Shown here piece after piece: positions 52,982 to 62,719 of a stretch of 64,000 nucleotides of DNA. The DNA is from G001797105 sp964528155 (GTDB lineage Bacteria; Chloroflexota; Anaerolineae; Anaerolineales; E44-bin32). The translations under genes were made by a program, and so were the position numbers. How positions within the stretch are numbered: the stretch's first letter is position 1; each line of letters opens with the position of its first letter. The stretch covers positions 39,832-103,831 of the forward strand of contig CAZGRL010000002.1 in assembly GCA_964528155.1 (NCBI GenBank), given 5' to 3'. Under the pieces are notes generated by a model. It was not told the origin of the DNA. It worked only from the letters and a program-made list of their open reading frames with translations, and did not search any database.

Positions 52982-55861
52982 ATGCCGCAAGACAAGATCG
53001 TCGTCGTCGGTGCCCGTGAGCACAATCTAAAGAATCTGCACGTCGAGATCCCTCGCGATCGTCTCGTGGTCATTTCCGGCATCTCCGGCTCGGGCAAGTC
53101 GTCGCTGGCCTTCGACACGATCTTCGCTGAGGGGCAACGCCGGTACGTCGAGTCGCTGTCTGCTTACGCCCGACAGTTCCTCGGCCAGCTTGACAAACCC
53201 GATGTTGATTACATCGACGGCCTGTCCCCGGCGGTCTCCATCGATCAGAAGGGTGTATCGCACAATCCCCGGTCGACTGTCGGCACGGTCACTGAGGCCT
53301 ATGACTATCTGCGACTGCTCTTCGCCCGCGCCGGCCAGCCTCATTGCCCGATCTGCGGCCGCGAGGTGCGCCAGCAATCCGCGCAGGAAATCGTCGAAGC
53401 CGTCGAATCCCTGCCGGCTGAAACCCGGATCACTATCCTGGCGCCGCTTGTTCGAGGTCGCAAGGGTACCCATCAGGCCGTTCTGGACGAAATCCGGCAG
53501 TCCGGTTTTGTAAGGGTCAGGGTTGACGGGGAAGTTCGTTCTGTCGACGAAGAGATCCCTCTGGATCGATACAAGAACCACTCGATCGAGGCCGTGGTCG
53601 ATCGTCTAATCATCCGACGCCTCGAGGGTGAGGACGCGGAGGCTTTTCGCTCGCGCCTGACTGACTCGGTCGAGACGGCCCTGCGTTGGGGAGAAGGCTC
53701 GCTCATCGTCGCCGACCTCACTTCCAAACCGCCGGTCGACATCCCCTTCTCCGAGCACCTGGCCTGCCCTGAACACGGGACCACGCTGTCAGAGATTGAA
53801 CCGCGCACGTTCTCGTTCAACACACCCCACGGCGCGTGTCCGGAGTGTCAGGGGCTTGGCAGCAAACTCGAAATCGATCCGGATCGTTTGATCCCCGATC
53901 GCTCCGTATCCCTGGCGGAAGGGGCCGTCGTCGCCCTGGAATGGTCCCGTCAAGGACCGGACCGGCCCGGGTATTACTGGCAGATGGTCGAGGCCGTGGC
54001 CGAGCAGTTCCACATCGACCTGGATAGCCCGGTGGCCGAACTTCCTGACGACAAGTTGGACATGATCCTGTACGGGACCGACGGCCAGGAGGTCGCAGTC
54101 CACTATGTGAGCCGCGAGGGTCGCAAGGCCAGCTACAAGACCACCTTCGAAGGCATCGTCGGCAACCTCGAAAGACGTTATCAGGAAACCGAATCGGAGT
54201 ACATCCGGGGGAAGATCCAGGAGTACATGTCGGAGCGCCCATGCCCCTCGTGCCACGGCCAGCGCCTGCGACCGGAGGCCCTGGCGGTGACCGTCGGTGA
54301 GGCGAACATCGTCGAGGTGACCGGCTGGCCGGTGGCCCAGACGCTGTTGTGGGTCGAGGGGCTGCAGGCCGAAGACGGACCGCTCAGCAACCGCCAGCGC
54401 CGTATCGCCGACCGGGTGCTCAAGGAGATCCGCTCCCGGCTCGACTTCCTGGTGGATGTCGGCCTGGACTACCTGACCCTGGATCGCACCGCCGCCACGC
54501 TCTCCGGCGGAGAGGCTCAGCGTATCCGACTGGCCACTCAGATCGGTTCCCGTCTCATGGGAGTGCTGTACGTCCTGGATGAGCCCTCGATCGGACTGCA
54601 TCCGCGCGACAACGCGCGCCTGATCTACACCCTGCAGGGATTGCGCGACCTGGGGAACACCGTGCTCGTCGTCGAGCATGACGAAGCCACATTACGCGCT
54701 GCCGACTGGATCATCGATCTCGGCCCCGGCGCCGGGGAAGCCGGCGGTCACATTGTGTCCGAGGGGACAGTCAGTCAGGTGACCCAGGATGCGAACTCCG
54801 TAACCGGCCGATACCTGTCTGGCAAACTGCGGATCGAGGCCCCCAAATCGCGTCGTCCGGGCAATGGCAAGTTGCTCAGAGTCATCGGGGCCCGCGAGAA
54901 CAATCTCAAGAATATCGACGTTGACTTCCCACTAGGGGCATTCGTTTGCATCACCGGCGTCTCAGGTTCCGGAAAATCAACGCTCATGGTCGAAGTGTTA
55001 TACAAGGCGTTGGCACGCATTCTGCAAGGTTCGCGCCAACAGGTTGGTGACCACGACCGGCTCGAAGGTGTCGAATTCGTGGACAAGGTCATCAATATCG
55101 ATCAAAGTCCGATCGGGCGCACGCCGCGTTCGAATCCGGGGACGTACACCGGATTGTTCGATCACATCCGGGCGCTGTTCGCCGAGCTCCCCGAATCGCG
55201 AGTGCGCGGCTACAAGCCGGGCCGATTCTCGTTCAACGTTCGCGGCGGGCGATGCGAGGCGTGTGAGGGCCAGGGACAGCTTCGGATCGAGATGCAGTTC
55301 TTGCCCGACGTGTACGTCCCATGCGAAGTGTGTCACGGAGCGCGCTTCAACCGCGAGACACTTCAGGTCCGGTTCAAGGGGAAGTCGATCGCCGACGTCC
55401 TGGACACCAGCATCGATGAGGCGGTCGAGTTCTTCGGCGCCTTTCCTTCTATGACGCGCCGCCTTCAAACCCTCCAGGATGTCGGCCTGGGCTACGTCAA
55501 GATCGGCCAGCCGGCGCCGACGCTCTCGGGCGGAGAAGCCCAGCGGGTCAAGCTCTCGCGCGAACTCTCGCGCCGCGGGAATGGACACACACTCTACGTG
55601 CTGGATGAGCCCTCCGTCGGTCTGCACGCAGCCGACGTCATCAAACTGATCGGCGTGCTTCAGCAGCTCGTCGACCAGGACAACACCGTCCTGATCATCG
55701 AACACCACCCGGACATTGTCAAAGTCGCCGATTGGGTGATCGACCTCGGACCCGAAGGCGGCGACGGAGGCGGCCTGGTCGTCGCCCAGGGAACCCCGGA
55801 AGATATCTGCGGCTCGCCTCATTCCTACACCGGGCAGTATTTGAAAGATCATCTCTGCTGA
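52982..55861 (+). CDS. uvrA: excinuclease ABC subunit A
   Basis: Damage-sensing ATPase of nucleotide excision repair, loading UvrB (959 aa). Two ABC domains: Walker A 1 GISGSGKSS (33-41) and Walker A 2 GVSGSGKST (about 660). Signatures LSGGEAQRIRLA and LSGGEAQRVKLS, plus DEPSIGLHPRD and DEPSVGLHAAD. Zinc modules: CPICGREV early, CPSCHGQRL in the middle and CEAC...CEVCHGARFN late. The preferred ATG 52982 (MPQDKIVV) matches the family N-terminus; 17 codons upstream in frame do not. All repair-relevant motifs are intact. Confidence 0.98.
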   Translation: MPQDKIVVVGAREHNLKNLHVEIPRDRLVVISGISGSGKSSLAFDTIFAEGQRRYVESLSAYARQFLGQLDKPDVDYIDGLSPAVSIDQKGVSHNPRSTVGTVTEAYDYLRLLFARAGQPHCPICGREVRQQSAQEIVEAVESLPAETRITILAPLVRGRKGTHQAVLDEIRQSGFVRVRVDGEVRSVDEEIPLDRYKNHSIEAVVDRLIIRRLEGEDAEAFRSRLTDSVETALRWGEGSLIVADLTSKPPVDIPFSEHLACPEHGTTLSEIEPRTFSFNTPHGACPECQGLGSKLEIDPDRLIPDRSVSLAEGAVVALEWSRQGPDRPGYYWQMVEAVAEQFHIDLDSPVAELPDDKLDMILYGTDGQEVAVHYVSREGRKASYKTTFEGIVGNLERRYQETESEYIRGKIQEYMSERPCPSCHGQRLRPEALAVTVGEANIVEVTGWPVAQTLLWVEGLQAEDGPLSNRQRRIADRVLKEIRSRLDFLVDVGLDYLTLDRTAATLSGGEAQRIRLATQIGSRLMGVLYVLDEPSIGLHPRDNARLIYTLQGLRDLGNTVLVVEHDEATLRAADWIIDLGPGAGEAGGHIVSEGTVSQVTQDANSVTGRYLSGKLRIEAPKSRRPGNGKLLRVIGARENNLKNIDVDFPLGAFVCITGVSGSGKSTLMVEVLYKALARILQGSRQQVGDHDRLEGVEFVDKVINIDQSPIGRTPRSNPGTYTGLFDHIRALFAELPESRVRGYKPGRFSFNVRGGRCEACEGQGQLRIEMQFLPDVYVPCEVCHGARFNRETLQVRFKGKSIADVLDTSIDEAVEFFGAFPSMTRRLQTLQDVGLGYVKIGQPAPTLSGGEAQRVKLSRELSRRGNGHTLYVLDEPSVGLHAADVIKLIGVLQQLVDQDNTVLIIEHHPDIVKVADWVIDLGPEGGDGGGLVVAQGTPEDICGSPHSYTGQYLKDHLC

Positions 55862-55939
55862 CGAGCTACGTGACGGTGCACTCCCGACCGTGGGTATCTG
55901 AGCCGCTGGTAAGTTGGATACAACAGCATGGAGGTAGCC

Positions 55940-56338
55940 GTGGAGAAGATCGACAAATCCAACGACGAGTGGCGACAACAGCTTACGCCCCTACAATACT
56001 ATGTGACCCGTCAGAAGGGGACTGAACCGCCTTTTACCGGCGAGTACACCGACACAGAGGACGACGGGGTCTACCGGTGTGTCGCCTGCGGACAACCCCT
56101 CTTCAGCTCGGGCACCAAGTTTCATTCGGGTTCGGGCTGGCCGAGCTTCTGGGAGCCATTAGACGACGAGGCGGTCGAGACCGAGTCCGACGTCAGCCAC
56201 GGGATGCGCCGCACGGAGGTGCTATGCAGCCGGTGTGAGGCACATCTCGGGCACGTGTTCAACGACGGCCCGCGCCCCACGGGTCTGCGCTATTGCATCA
56301 ACTCAGCCGCGCTCAAGTTGGAGCACAAGAGCGGATAG
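55940..56338 (+). CDS. msrB: peptide-methionine (R)-S-oxide reductase
   Basis: Reduces R-methionine sulfoxide in proteins (about 132 aa). Four zinc-binding cysteines in YRCVACGQPLF and CSRCEAHLGH, and the catalytic cysteine in LRYCINSAAL. GSGWPSFWEPL is the substrate motif. GTG 55940 has GGAGG 5 nt before it and fits better than ATG 55928. The small membrane protein follows 10 nt downstream in the same operon. Confidence 0.96.
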   Translation: MEKIDKSNDEWRQQLTPLQYYVTRQKGTEPPFTGEYTDTEDDGVYRCVACGQPLFSSGTKFHSGSGWPSFWEPLDDEAVETESDVSHGMRRTEVLCSRCEAHLGHVFNDGPRPTGLRYCINSAALKLEHKSG

Positions 56339-56348
56339 GAGCGAGGCG

Positions 56349-56702
56349 ATGCCAAGTCATCCATCTATGCCCTCGCGCGCGGTGTTCATTGAACGCCTGA
56401 TGCGGAACGTGGCAATTGCCGCGGGGATCGTCCTGGTCTCGTTGGCCATTGGCACCGGCGGGTATCACTACCTGGGAGGACTTTCCTGGATCGATGCACT
56501 GCTGAATTCGTCGATGATCCTCACAGGTATGGGTCCGGTCAACGCCTTGAACACGATGCAGGGGAAACTGTTCGCCGCCGCCTATGCCCTATTCAGTGGC
56601 GTGGTCTTCCTGACGATGGTGGCAGTGCTGTTTGCGCCGGTCTTGCACCGCTTTCTGCATCGGTTCCACCTGGAGTTCGAGGAGGGCGCCGACACAAATT
56701 GA
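56349..56702 (+). CDS. small two-helix membrane protein with channel-like pore loop
   Basis: 117-residue protein with two strong helices (about 20-36 and 74-97). Between them lies a short hydrophobic hairpin followed by TGMGPVNA, placed like the pore helix and selectivity filter of 2-helix ion channels but with GMGP rather than GYGD. It ends in a basic, histidine-rich turn HRFLHRFHLE and an acidic tail. I recall related small proteins of unknown function in other bacteria, but not a name. AGGAGCGAGG precedes ATG 56349. It is likely cotranscribed with msrB. Confidence 0.75.
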   Translation: MPSHPSMPSRAVFIERLMRNVAIAAGIVLVSLAIGTGGYHYLGGLSWIDALLNSSMILTGMGPVNALNTMQGKLFAAAYALFSGVVFLTMVAVLFAPVLHRFLHRFHLEFEEGADTN

Positions 56703-57227
56703 GGCAGACGCCGGAATCGCCGACGGGCACCAGGGGGGCACCCCCCTGGCTCTGTATCCAGCCTGACTTCACCCCCACAAATCGAGAAGGACACCGGAGT
56801 CCCCAATATCATTTGAGAAAACTTGCGACGTGCACGAGAATCCCACAGTGGATCTCGGGGCTTCGTGTTCATCCTGTCTTTCATCCCCCACCCCCTCTAT
56901 CCCCCCCGGCCGCCGACAGGCATGATCCAGATCCTGCATCTGGCCGGTGGAGGGGGAAGACGTGAATCGGAGAAGGGGGGAAGCGGAGCTTCCCCCCTTC
57001 TCCGGAATTCTCATCCCCCCTCTCCGCCACATCACCTTGGAAGGCGATCAAGCCTCCCGGCGGAGAGGGGGGATGGGGGGTGAGGCGGAATCCGCCTATT
57101 CCAATGGGCCGCATCCCAGAGTCCCGCCTTCCGTGGAAGGCTGTCTTGAGGGGAGAACGGGTCTGTTGAGGGTTGGGCGACTCGCCTAACCCGGCGAGCG
57201 TTAAATTGGCACCCGCAGACCACGAAG
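56703..57227. repeat. intergenic cluster of C/G-tract hairpin repeats
   Basis: No gene is supported. Four stems lie here: CCAGGGGGG 56730-56738 with 56741-56749; a perfect 17-bp stem 56968-56984 with 56988-57004 (loop GGA); a perfect 17-bp stem 57012-57028 with 57059-57075; and AGGCGGA 57083-57089 with 57091-57097. A stretch CATCCCCCACCCC...GGAGGGGGAAG at 56885-56960 resembles that at 39641-39720. The stems come between convergent genes. Confidence 0.7.
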
Positions 57228-58451
57228 CTACTCGTAACGCAGGGCTTCGACCGGCTCCAGATCGGCCGCCCTCTTCGCCGGGTACAACCCAAAGAACAAC
57301 CCCACGGCGGCCGAGAACAGCGTCGCCAGCAGTACGGCGTTCAGCGTCACCGCCGGCGTAAGCTCGGTGTTCGAGGCGGCGGCGATAGCCCCAACGATCA
57401 ACGACAGAGCCCACCCCAAGGCGATCCCGATCACGCCCCCGGCCAGACTCAACATCGAGGATTCGGTCAGAAACTGGAACAAGATGTCGCGCTTACGCGC
57501 CCCGACGGCTTTGCGCAGCCCGATTTCGCGCGTGCGTTCCGTGACCGAAACCAACATGATGTTCATGATCCCGATGCCCCCAACGAGCAGCGAGATCCCG
57601 GCGATGCCACCGAGGAACAAGGTCAGCACGCTGGTGATCGTCCCGGCGGTCGTCAAGAAGTCTTCCTGGGTCAGGATGGTGAAGTCATCGGCTCCGATCG
57701 GCGTTCGATGGCGTGCCCGAAGGATGTTGGCGATTTCCTGATCGGCTTCGGGCACGGCCTCCGGCGAGCTGGCCTTCACCATGATCATGTCGACGCGATC
57801 CAGACCGCGCGAGAACAGCCGAGCCTGAGCCGTCGTCAGCGGGACCATCACCTGGTTGTCCTGATTGCCGAACCCGCCCCCCCCACGTGAGGCCATCACT
57901 CCGATCACCCGAAACGGTTGACCCTCGATGCGAAACGTCTCCCCGATGACGCCCTCTCTGCGCCCAAACAGAGTCTCCGCCGTGTCAGGACCGATGACGG
58001 CCACCGACGCCCTTCCCAGGATGTTCGCTTCGCTGATGAACTCGCCCTCGGACAGCGCCAAGTTGCTCACGATGTTGTACGACGATGTCACCCCGAAACT
58101 CTGAGCAAACGTACTCTCGCCGGCATAGCTAAGCTCGAGGTTACCCTGGAGCACGGGCGCGACACCGACGACCGAAGGCGCGGCAAATGGATCGGCGATG
58201 GCATTCGCATCCTGAATCGTCAACGGCTTCGGGTTGCGGATGTCGTTGTTCCCTCCGCGAAACACGAAAATCAGATTGGTCCCGATACTCGATATCTGAC
58301 CGGTGATCGCGTTCTGGGCGCCGGTCCCGACCGCCATGATCCCGATCACTGCCCCCACGCCGATGACAATCCCCAGGACCGTCAGCGCCGAGCGAACCTT
58401 GTTGCTCGACAGGCTGTCCAAAGCCTCGTAGAAGTTGAGAAACGAGAGCAT
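57228..58451 (-). CDS. MacB-like ABC transporter permease (FtsX/MacB_PCD)
   Basis: Membrane subunit of a MacAB-type tripartite efflux or secretion system (407 aa). One N-terminal helix with the signature SNKVRSALTVLGIVIGVGAVIGI, a large extracytoplasmic MacB_PCD domain (about 45-270), and three C-terminal helices with GGIGIMNIMLVSVTERTREIGLRKAVGARKRDI. Unlike full MacB it lacks the ATPase, which is a separate gene next to it. In a single-membrane cell such sets often export peptides or help cell-envelope stress. Confidence 0.92.
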   Translation of the reverse strand: MLSFLNFYEALDSLSSNKVRSALTVLGIVIGVGAVIGIMAVGTGAQNAITGQISSIGTNLIFVFRGGNNDIRNPKPLTIQDANAIADPFAAPSVVGVAPVLQGNLELSYAGESTFAQSFGVTSSYNIVSNLALSEGEFISEANILGRASVAVIGPDTAETLFGRREGVIGETFRIEGQPFRVIGVMASRGGGGFGNQDNQVMVPLTTAQARLFSRGLDRVDMIMVKASSPEAVPEADQEIANILRARHRTPIGADDFTILTQEDFLTTAGTITSVLTLFLGGIAGISLLVGGIGIMNIMLVSVTERTREIGLRKAVGARKRDILFQFLTESSMLSLAGGVIGIALGWALSLIVGAIAAASNTELTPAVTLNAVLLATLFSAAVGLFFGLYPAKRAADLEPVEALRYE

Positions 58452-58513
58452 CTCAGAGTTTCCCTGTCATCGGACTACAAGACGGAGAACGAGTGCGTCA
58501 TCACAACATGTGC

Positions 58514-59194
58514 TCACTTGTCTTCTACGACCTCGCCGTCGAAGAGGTGAACAACGCGATTGGTCTGGGCGGCAATCTCCGGGTCGTGCGTGACGAACAC
58601 AAGCGTCGTTCCGTGTTCTTTATTCAATCCCAGCAGATACCGCATGACCTCATCCCCAGACTTCGAATCCAGGTTGCCGGTGGGTTCATCCGCCAGGATG
58701 ATCGACGGGCTGTTGACCAGGGCGCGGGCGATGGCGACCCGTTGCTGCTCGCCGCCCGACAGTTCGTTCGGCCGATGGTGAAGCCTGTCGCCGAGCCCGA
58801 CCGCCTCCAGCGCCTCGGTCGCCCGCTGCCTGCGGCCACGCATGACGCCCGCATAACGCATCGGCAGTTCGACATTCGCCAGGGCCGTCTGTCGGCCCAG
58901 CAAGTTGAAGCTTTGAAACACGAACCCGACCTTCCGACTGCGGACCTCGGCCAGTTCATCGTCCGACAGCTCGGAAACCAGCTCTCCGTCCAGACGATAG
59001 CTGCCGGAAGTCGGCCGATCAAGACAGCCCAGGAGATTCATCAAGGTGGTCTTGCCGGAACCAGAGGGCCCCATGATCGACATCACCTCGCCCCGTCGGA
59101 CCTTGAGCGAAACGCCGCGCAGCGCATGCACGTCGACCTCACCCATCTGGTAGGTCTTGACCATACCTTCAGCGTCGATGACGCACTCGGTCAT
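58514..59194 (-). CDS. ABC transporter ATP-binding protein (MacB/LolD type)
   Basis: ATPase (226 aa) for the neighbouring FtsX-like permease. Walker A GPSGSGKTT, Q-loop FVFQSFNLLGRQTALANVELP, signature LSGGEQQRVAIARAL, Walker B IILADEPTGNLDSKSG, H-switch VTHDPEIAAQ. ATG 59194 overlaps the end of the adaptor gene (CAATAGGATG), so all three are coupled. The frame is open upstream without family sequence. Confidence 0.95.
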   Translation of the reverse strand: MTECVIDAEGMVKTYQMGEVDVHALRGVSLKVRRGEVMSIMGPSGSGKTTLMNLLGCLDRPTSGSYRLDGELVSELSDDELAEVRSRKVGFVFQSFNLLGRQTALANVELPMRYAGVMRGRRQRATEALEAVGLGDRLHHRPNELSGGEQQRVAIARALVNSPSIILADEPTGNLDSKSGDEVMRYLLGLNKEHGTTLVFVTHDPEIAAQTNRVVHLFDGEVVEDK

Positions 59195-59195
59195 C

Positions 59196-60599
59196 CTATT
59201 GCCTGAGGAAAGCCGGTGGGCCGCTCTGGTCAAGGACCAGCGGCGGATTGAGGATGATTTGATCGCCGGCTTTCAGATCTCCACTCAACACCTGACTGTC
59301 GAGGTCCGATGAGACGCCCAACTCGACCTCAACCTGCTCGGGCATACCGTTTCGCAGAACATATACAACCCGACGTCCGTTCACAACTCTCACGGCGCGG
59401 TTCGGAACGACAAGGACGTCCTCGAGTCTATTGGTGACAACGTTCACAGCAGCCGTCAGACCTTGCCTGACGGAATCGTCTGAATCCGTTAGCTCGATCG
59501 TCACCTTGAAGCTGACCACCCCCTGATCGGGGGCTCCAACCAGATCCACCGCGGACACGACGCCGTGATATTCCTTCCCTAGGATCGCGTCGAATGTGAC
59601 TGTCGCCTGCTGATCGAGTTGGATCTGATCTATGTCCACTTCCGAAACTTGAACGTCTACCAGCATGCGCGTGAGATCGGCTAATCCAAACGCCGGAGTA
59701 CCCGCGCTCACCTCGTCGCCGGCCTGGACCTGAACTGAGGTGATCGTGCCACTGAAGGGAGCTGTGATGCGCGGAAGCTCGAGGTTAGCCTGGGCGGCTT
59801 GCACGCGAGCCTCGGCGGCGGCGATGTCGCTCGGGTCTGGGCCATTCTTGAGACGCCCCCACTCACGCTCGGCGTCCTTCACCGCCGCCTCTGCCTGGGC
59901 CAACTCGGCCTCAAGGATTTGCTGGTCGATCGCTGTCGGCTGGCCGGTATACCAGTTCAGACTCGCCTGCACAACGTCTCGCGCATGACGAGCATCGTAC
60001 AGCGCCTTCTCCGCCGCTGCTCGGTCCGGATCGTCCTCAGCCTTGTTGGAAACTCGGTTGACAGCATCCTCCGCCGCGCTGACTTGTGACTCAGCGTAGG
60101 CCAGGTCGGCTTCGGTCGCGTTGATCGTCTCTTGGGTTGCCCGGTTCCCTTTCTGTTGGGAGATATACCGCCGCTGGGCCTTGTCATAGGCCTGTCTGGC
60201 ATTGGCAAGCGCCAACTGTGCGGCGGCCCTGGCAGCATCCGAGTTGCGAAGGTCATCGAGGCCACGCCGAGCGTCCACCAGGTCGGCCTGGGCCAGGATC
60301 ACTTGCGCGGGGAGCGACGACGGGCTGAGCCCGGCCAGGATTTCGCCGGCGGCGACGTGATCGCCCACATCGACATTGATCCGCTCCACGTTCCCGGTGG
60401 TCCCAAACGTGAGCAGGCTGTACTGATTCGCTCGAACCGTGCCGGTTGCCCCGACGCTCGCCACGAGCTCGCCGGTTGAAGCCGTCTGCGTCTGCCATGC
60501 CGCGCCGGCCTGGCTGCGCGTCGAGCGAAATGCCCGGATGCCAAAGTAGCCACCGACCACGATGACAATTGCCAGGCCTACATAGATCCATCGTCTCAT
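59196..60599 (-). CDS. HlyD/MacA-like efflux adaptor protein
   Basis: Periplasmic-adaptor-type protein (467 aa) anchored by one N-terminal helix (IYVGLAIVIVVGGYFGI). The lipoyl-like half-motif GNVERINVDVGDHVAAGEILAGL pairs with ITAPFSGTITSVQVQAGDEVSAG, with a long coiled coil (about 125-290, rich in Ala, Gln and Glu) between. A beta-barrel region and DVLVVPNRAV end it. ATG 60599 follows GGAGG. It is first in the adaptor-ATPase-permease operon. In a cell without outer membrane the hairpin would not reach a TolC partner. Confidence 0.92.
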   Translation of the reverse strand: MRRWIYVGLAIVIVVGGYFGIRAFRSTRSQAGAAWQTQTASTGELVASVGATGTVRANQYSLLTFGTTGNVERINVDVGDHVAAGEILAGLSPSSLPAQVILAQADLVDARRGLDDLRNSDAARAAAQLALANARQAYDKAQRRYISQQKGNRATQETINATEADLAYAESQVSAAEDAVNRVSNKAEDDPDRAAAEKALYDARHARDVVQASLNWYTGQPTAIDQQILEAELAQAEAAVKDAEREWGRLKNGPDPSDIAAAEARVQAAQANLELPRITAPFSGTITSVQVQAGDEVSAGTPAFGLADLTRMLVDVQVSEVDIDQIQLDQQATVTFDAILGKEYHGVVSAVDLVGAPDQGVVSFKVTIELTDSDDSVRQGLTAAVNVVTNRLEDVLVVPNRAVRVVNGRRVVYVLRNGMPEQVEVELGVSSDLDSQVLSGDLKAGDQIILNPPLVLDQSGPPAFLRQ

Positions 60600-61064
60600 G
60601 TCGGACAATCCTCCGTCCCTTACGCCGCACTTCCCGGCGGCAAGATTGCCATTGTACCAAATCGCACGACGAGCCGGACGACCCGGCGGGCCCATCCGCT
60701 GAGTTGGGTCGTTGCTTCAGACAAAGACTCTTCCCACCATCGACAACGATCTGGACTGAACTTTACCAGCGAGTCAAGTGCCGATCTTGAGCCGACTGTG
60801 TAGAGATTGTGTGGGCCTCCGATCCCGCCCTGATTTGCTGTGAAGCTCCACCTCACTCGACGCTTGCCCGGCCCATCCCGGCTAGCCCGCCTCGCCTTGC
60901 TTCTCAACCTGAACCACGCACCGCGGTAGAGCTCGACCGGGCCCATGAGGCCGATCTGGCTGGGTGGAAATCGTGACAAGCGTCACATGGCGAGATGACA
61001 TCTGCGACTGAACTCGGCCAACTCCGGTCGGTAACATCAGGTCAAACCCGGTGGAGGACCGACT
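60600..61064. other. intergenic, no gene seen
   Basis: No coding frame or RNA is supported between the divergent adaptor and GltD-like genes. GGTGGAGGA before ATG 61065 is the only signal noted. Confidence 0.45.
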
Positions 61065-62498
61065 ATGCCACAGGTTGTCAGCGGCGAGCTTGCGATAGAC
61101 CGCAAGGGCCGGATGAAGATCCCATTCACAGACGTCACTGCCCGCCCTCCCGAAGAGCGACTGTGCGATTTCGGAGACACCTTCCTCCCGCTCACCCCAG
61201 AGGAAGCCCAGGTGGCGGCCGAACGCTGTATACACTGCCCCGACCCTGCACCTTGCTTCGAGGCTTGCCCGGCCAACAATGACATTCCATCGGCGATGTG
61301 GCTCATTGAGCAAGGAGATTTCATCGGGGCAGCCGAGGTTTACCGCCGGACCAGTTCGCTCCCAGAGATCTGTGGACGGGTCTGCCCGCACGAAGCCCTG
61401 TGTCAGGGGTCATGCGTACGCAACAAGCGCGGCGAGCCTGTGCTTACGGGCGCGCTCGAAGCGTTCGTCACCGACTATCAGCGGGCTCACGCCACGGTGG
61501 AAATCCCCGTCGGTCCATCAACCGGGAAGAAGGTTGCCGTCGTCGGTTCGGGCCCATCGGGACTGAGCGTCGCCGAACAGCTCGTGCAGGTGGGCCACGC
61601 AGTGACCGTCTACGAGGCCGCCCCAACCCCGGGTGGCCTGCTCATATATGGAATCCCGAACTTCAAACTCTCCAAGGAAGTCGTGCTGGCTCGGATCGAT
61701 GACCTCCGCCACGCCGGAGTAACGTTCCAGACAAACACGCGCGTCGGCCAGGACGTGACCATCGATCAGATGCTTGAAAACGGGTTCGACGCTGTCTATG
61801 TCGGCGTCGGGACTGGCGTGGACGCCACCATGGATGTCCCAGGGGCAGATCTCCCCGGCGTGTACAAGGCGACCGAGTTCCTGGTGCAGGCCAACGTAGA
61901 TCTCGAACTCCTTCCCTCGGACCGGCGATTCCGACCTGAGGTCGGGAAACGGGTTGCGGTCATCGGTGGGGGTGACACCGCCTCGGATTGCCTGCGTACC
62001 GCGCTGCGGATGGGCGCCGAGGAGGTCACCTGTCTGTACCGGCGGACAGAGGCGGAGATGCCCGGCGGCAAGAAAGATAGGGAGCTTGCACGCCAGGAAG
62101 GGGCCAAATACCGATTCCTGGCTCAACCCATCCGCTATATCCCCGGCCCCGACGGCAAAGTGAGCGCTGTGGAGTGCTTGCAGTGCGAGCTCGGCGAACC
62201 CGACGACAGCGGTCGCCGGAGGCCGGTGCCGATCGAAGGGTCGAATTTCACGGTGCTGGCGGACACAGTCATCCTGGCTTTGGGTTATTGGCCGGATCCG
62301 ATGATCGGGGAGACCACACCGGAGCTCGAGACCAGGAAGTGGGGCCTGATCGTGGCCGATCCGGAGACCGGCGTCACTTCCCGCCCCGGCGTGTACGCCG
62401 GCGGGGACGCGGTCACAGGCCCCGATCTGGTCGTCACGGCCATGCGAGCCGGCCGCCGCGCTGCCGCTGCCATTCAAGAGTACCTGTCAGCCCAGTAA
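61065..62498 (+). CDS. GltD-like NAD(P)-binding flavoprotein (glutamate synthase small-subunit family)
   Basis: 477-residue oxidoreductase. Fer4_20 iron-sulfur N-terminus: AERCIHCPDPAPCFEACPANNDIP and ICGRVCPHEALCQGSCVRN carry eight cysteines. The FAD motif is VAVVGSGPSGLSVAEQL and the NAD(P) motif VAVIGGGDTASDCLRTALR, with a final GVYAGGDAVTGPDLVVTAMRAGR. No gltB large subunit is adjacent, so it could serve another redox partner, such as a ferredoxin-NADP reductase. Gene name GltD is therefore not given. Confidence 0.9.
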   Translation: MPQVVSGELAIDRKGRMKIPFTDVTARPPEERLCDFGDTFLPLTPEEAQVAAERCIHCPDPAPCFEACPANNDIPSAMWLIEQGDFIGAAEVYRRTSSLPEICGRVCPHEALCQGSCVRNKRGEPVLTGALEAFVTDYQRAHATVEIPVGPSTGKKVAVVGSGPSGLSVAEQLVQVGHAVTVYEAAPTPGGLLIYGIPNFKLSKEVVLARIDDLRHAGVTFQTNTRVGQDVTIDQMLENGFDAVYVGVGTGVDATMDVPGADLPGVYKATEFLVQANVDLELLPSDRRFRPEVGKRVAVIGGGDTASDCLRTALRMGAEEVTCLYRRTEAEMPGGKKDRELARQEGAKYRFLAQPIRYIPGPDGKVSAVECLQCELGEPDDSGRRRPVPIEGSNFTVLADTVILALGYWPDPMIGETTPELETRKWGLIVADPETGVTSRPGVYAGGDAVTGPDLVVTAMRAGRRAAAAIQEYLSAQ

Positions 62499-62522
62499 GC
62501 CCCCATTCGACGTCAAGACCAA

Positions 62523-62558
62523 AGCGGGGTGCCGTGTCCAGCTGGATGGCACCCCGCT
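62523..62558 (+). terminator. hairpin after the GltD-like gene
   Basis: AGCGGGGTGCC (62523-62533) pairs perfectly with GGCACCCCGCT (62548-62558), 25 nt after the stop codon. There is no T-run. Confidence 0.5.
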
Positions 62559-62690
62559 CTCGCGCCCTGACCCCACTGGTCCCAGTCAAAGGAACGTCGA
62601 GAGCGACCATAGCGAAGGCCCACCCGCGTCACATCACGGGACCGCGGCGTGTCGACTCATGGCTGGGGATCTCTCCTCCTGGCCGACGGC

Positions 62691-62696
62691 TATAAT
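62691..62696 (+). promoter_or_regulatory. queG -10 box
   Basis: TATAAT, 23 nt before the TTG start of queG. AGGAGGT at 62704-62710 follows. No clear -35. Confidence 0.4.
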
Positions 62697-62719
62697 CGGC
62701 GTCAGGAGGTGGTCCCGCG

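Noticed and set aside
61065..62498. Glutamate synthase beta subunit (GltD) by name
   Set aside because: The fold fits, but no gltB lies beside it and many stand-alone relatives serve other redox partners.
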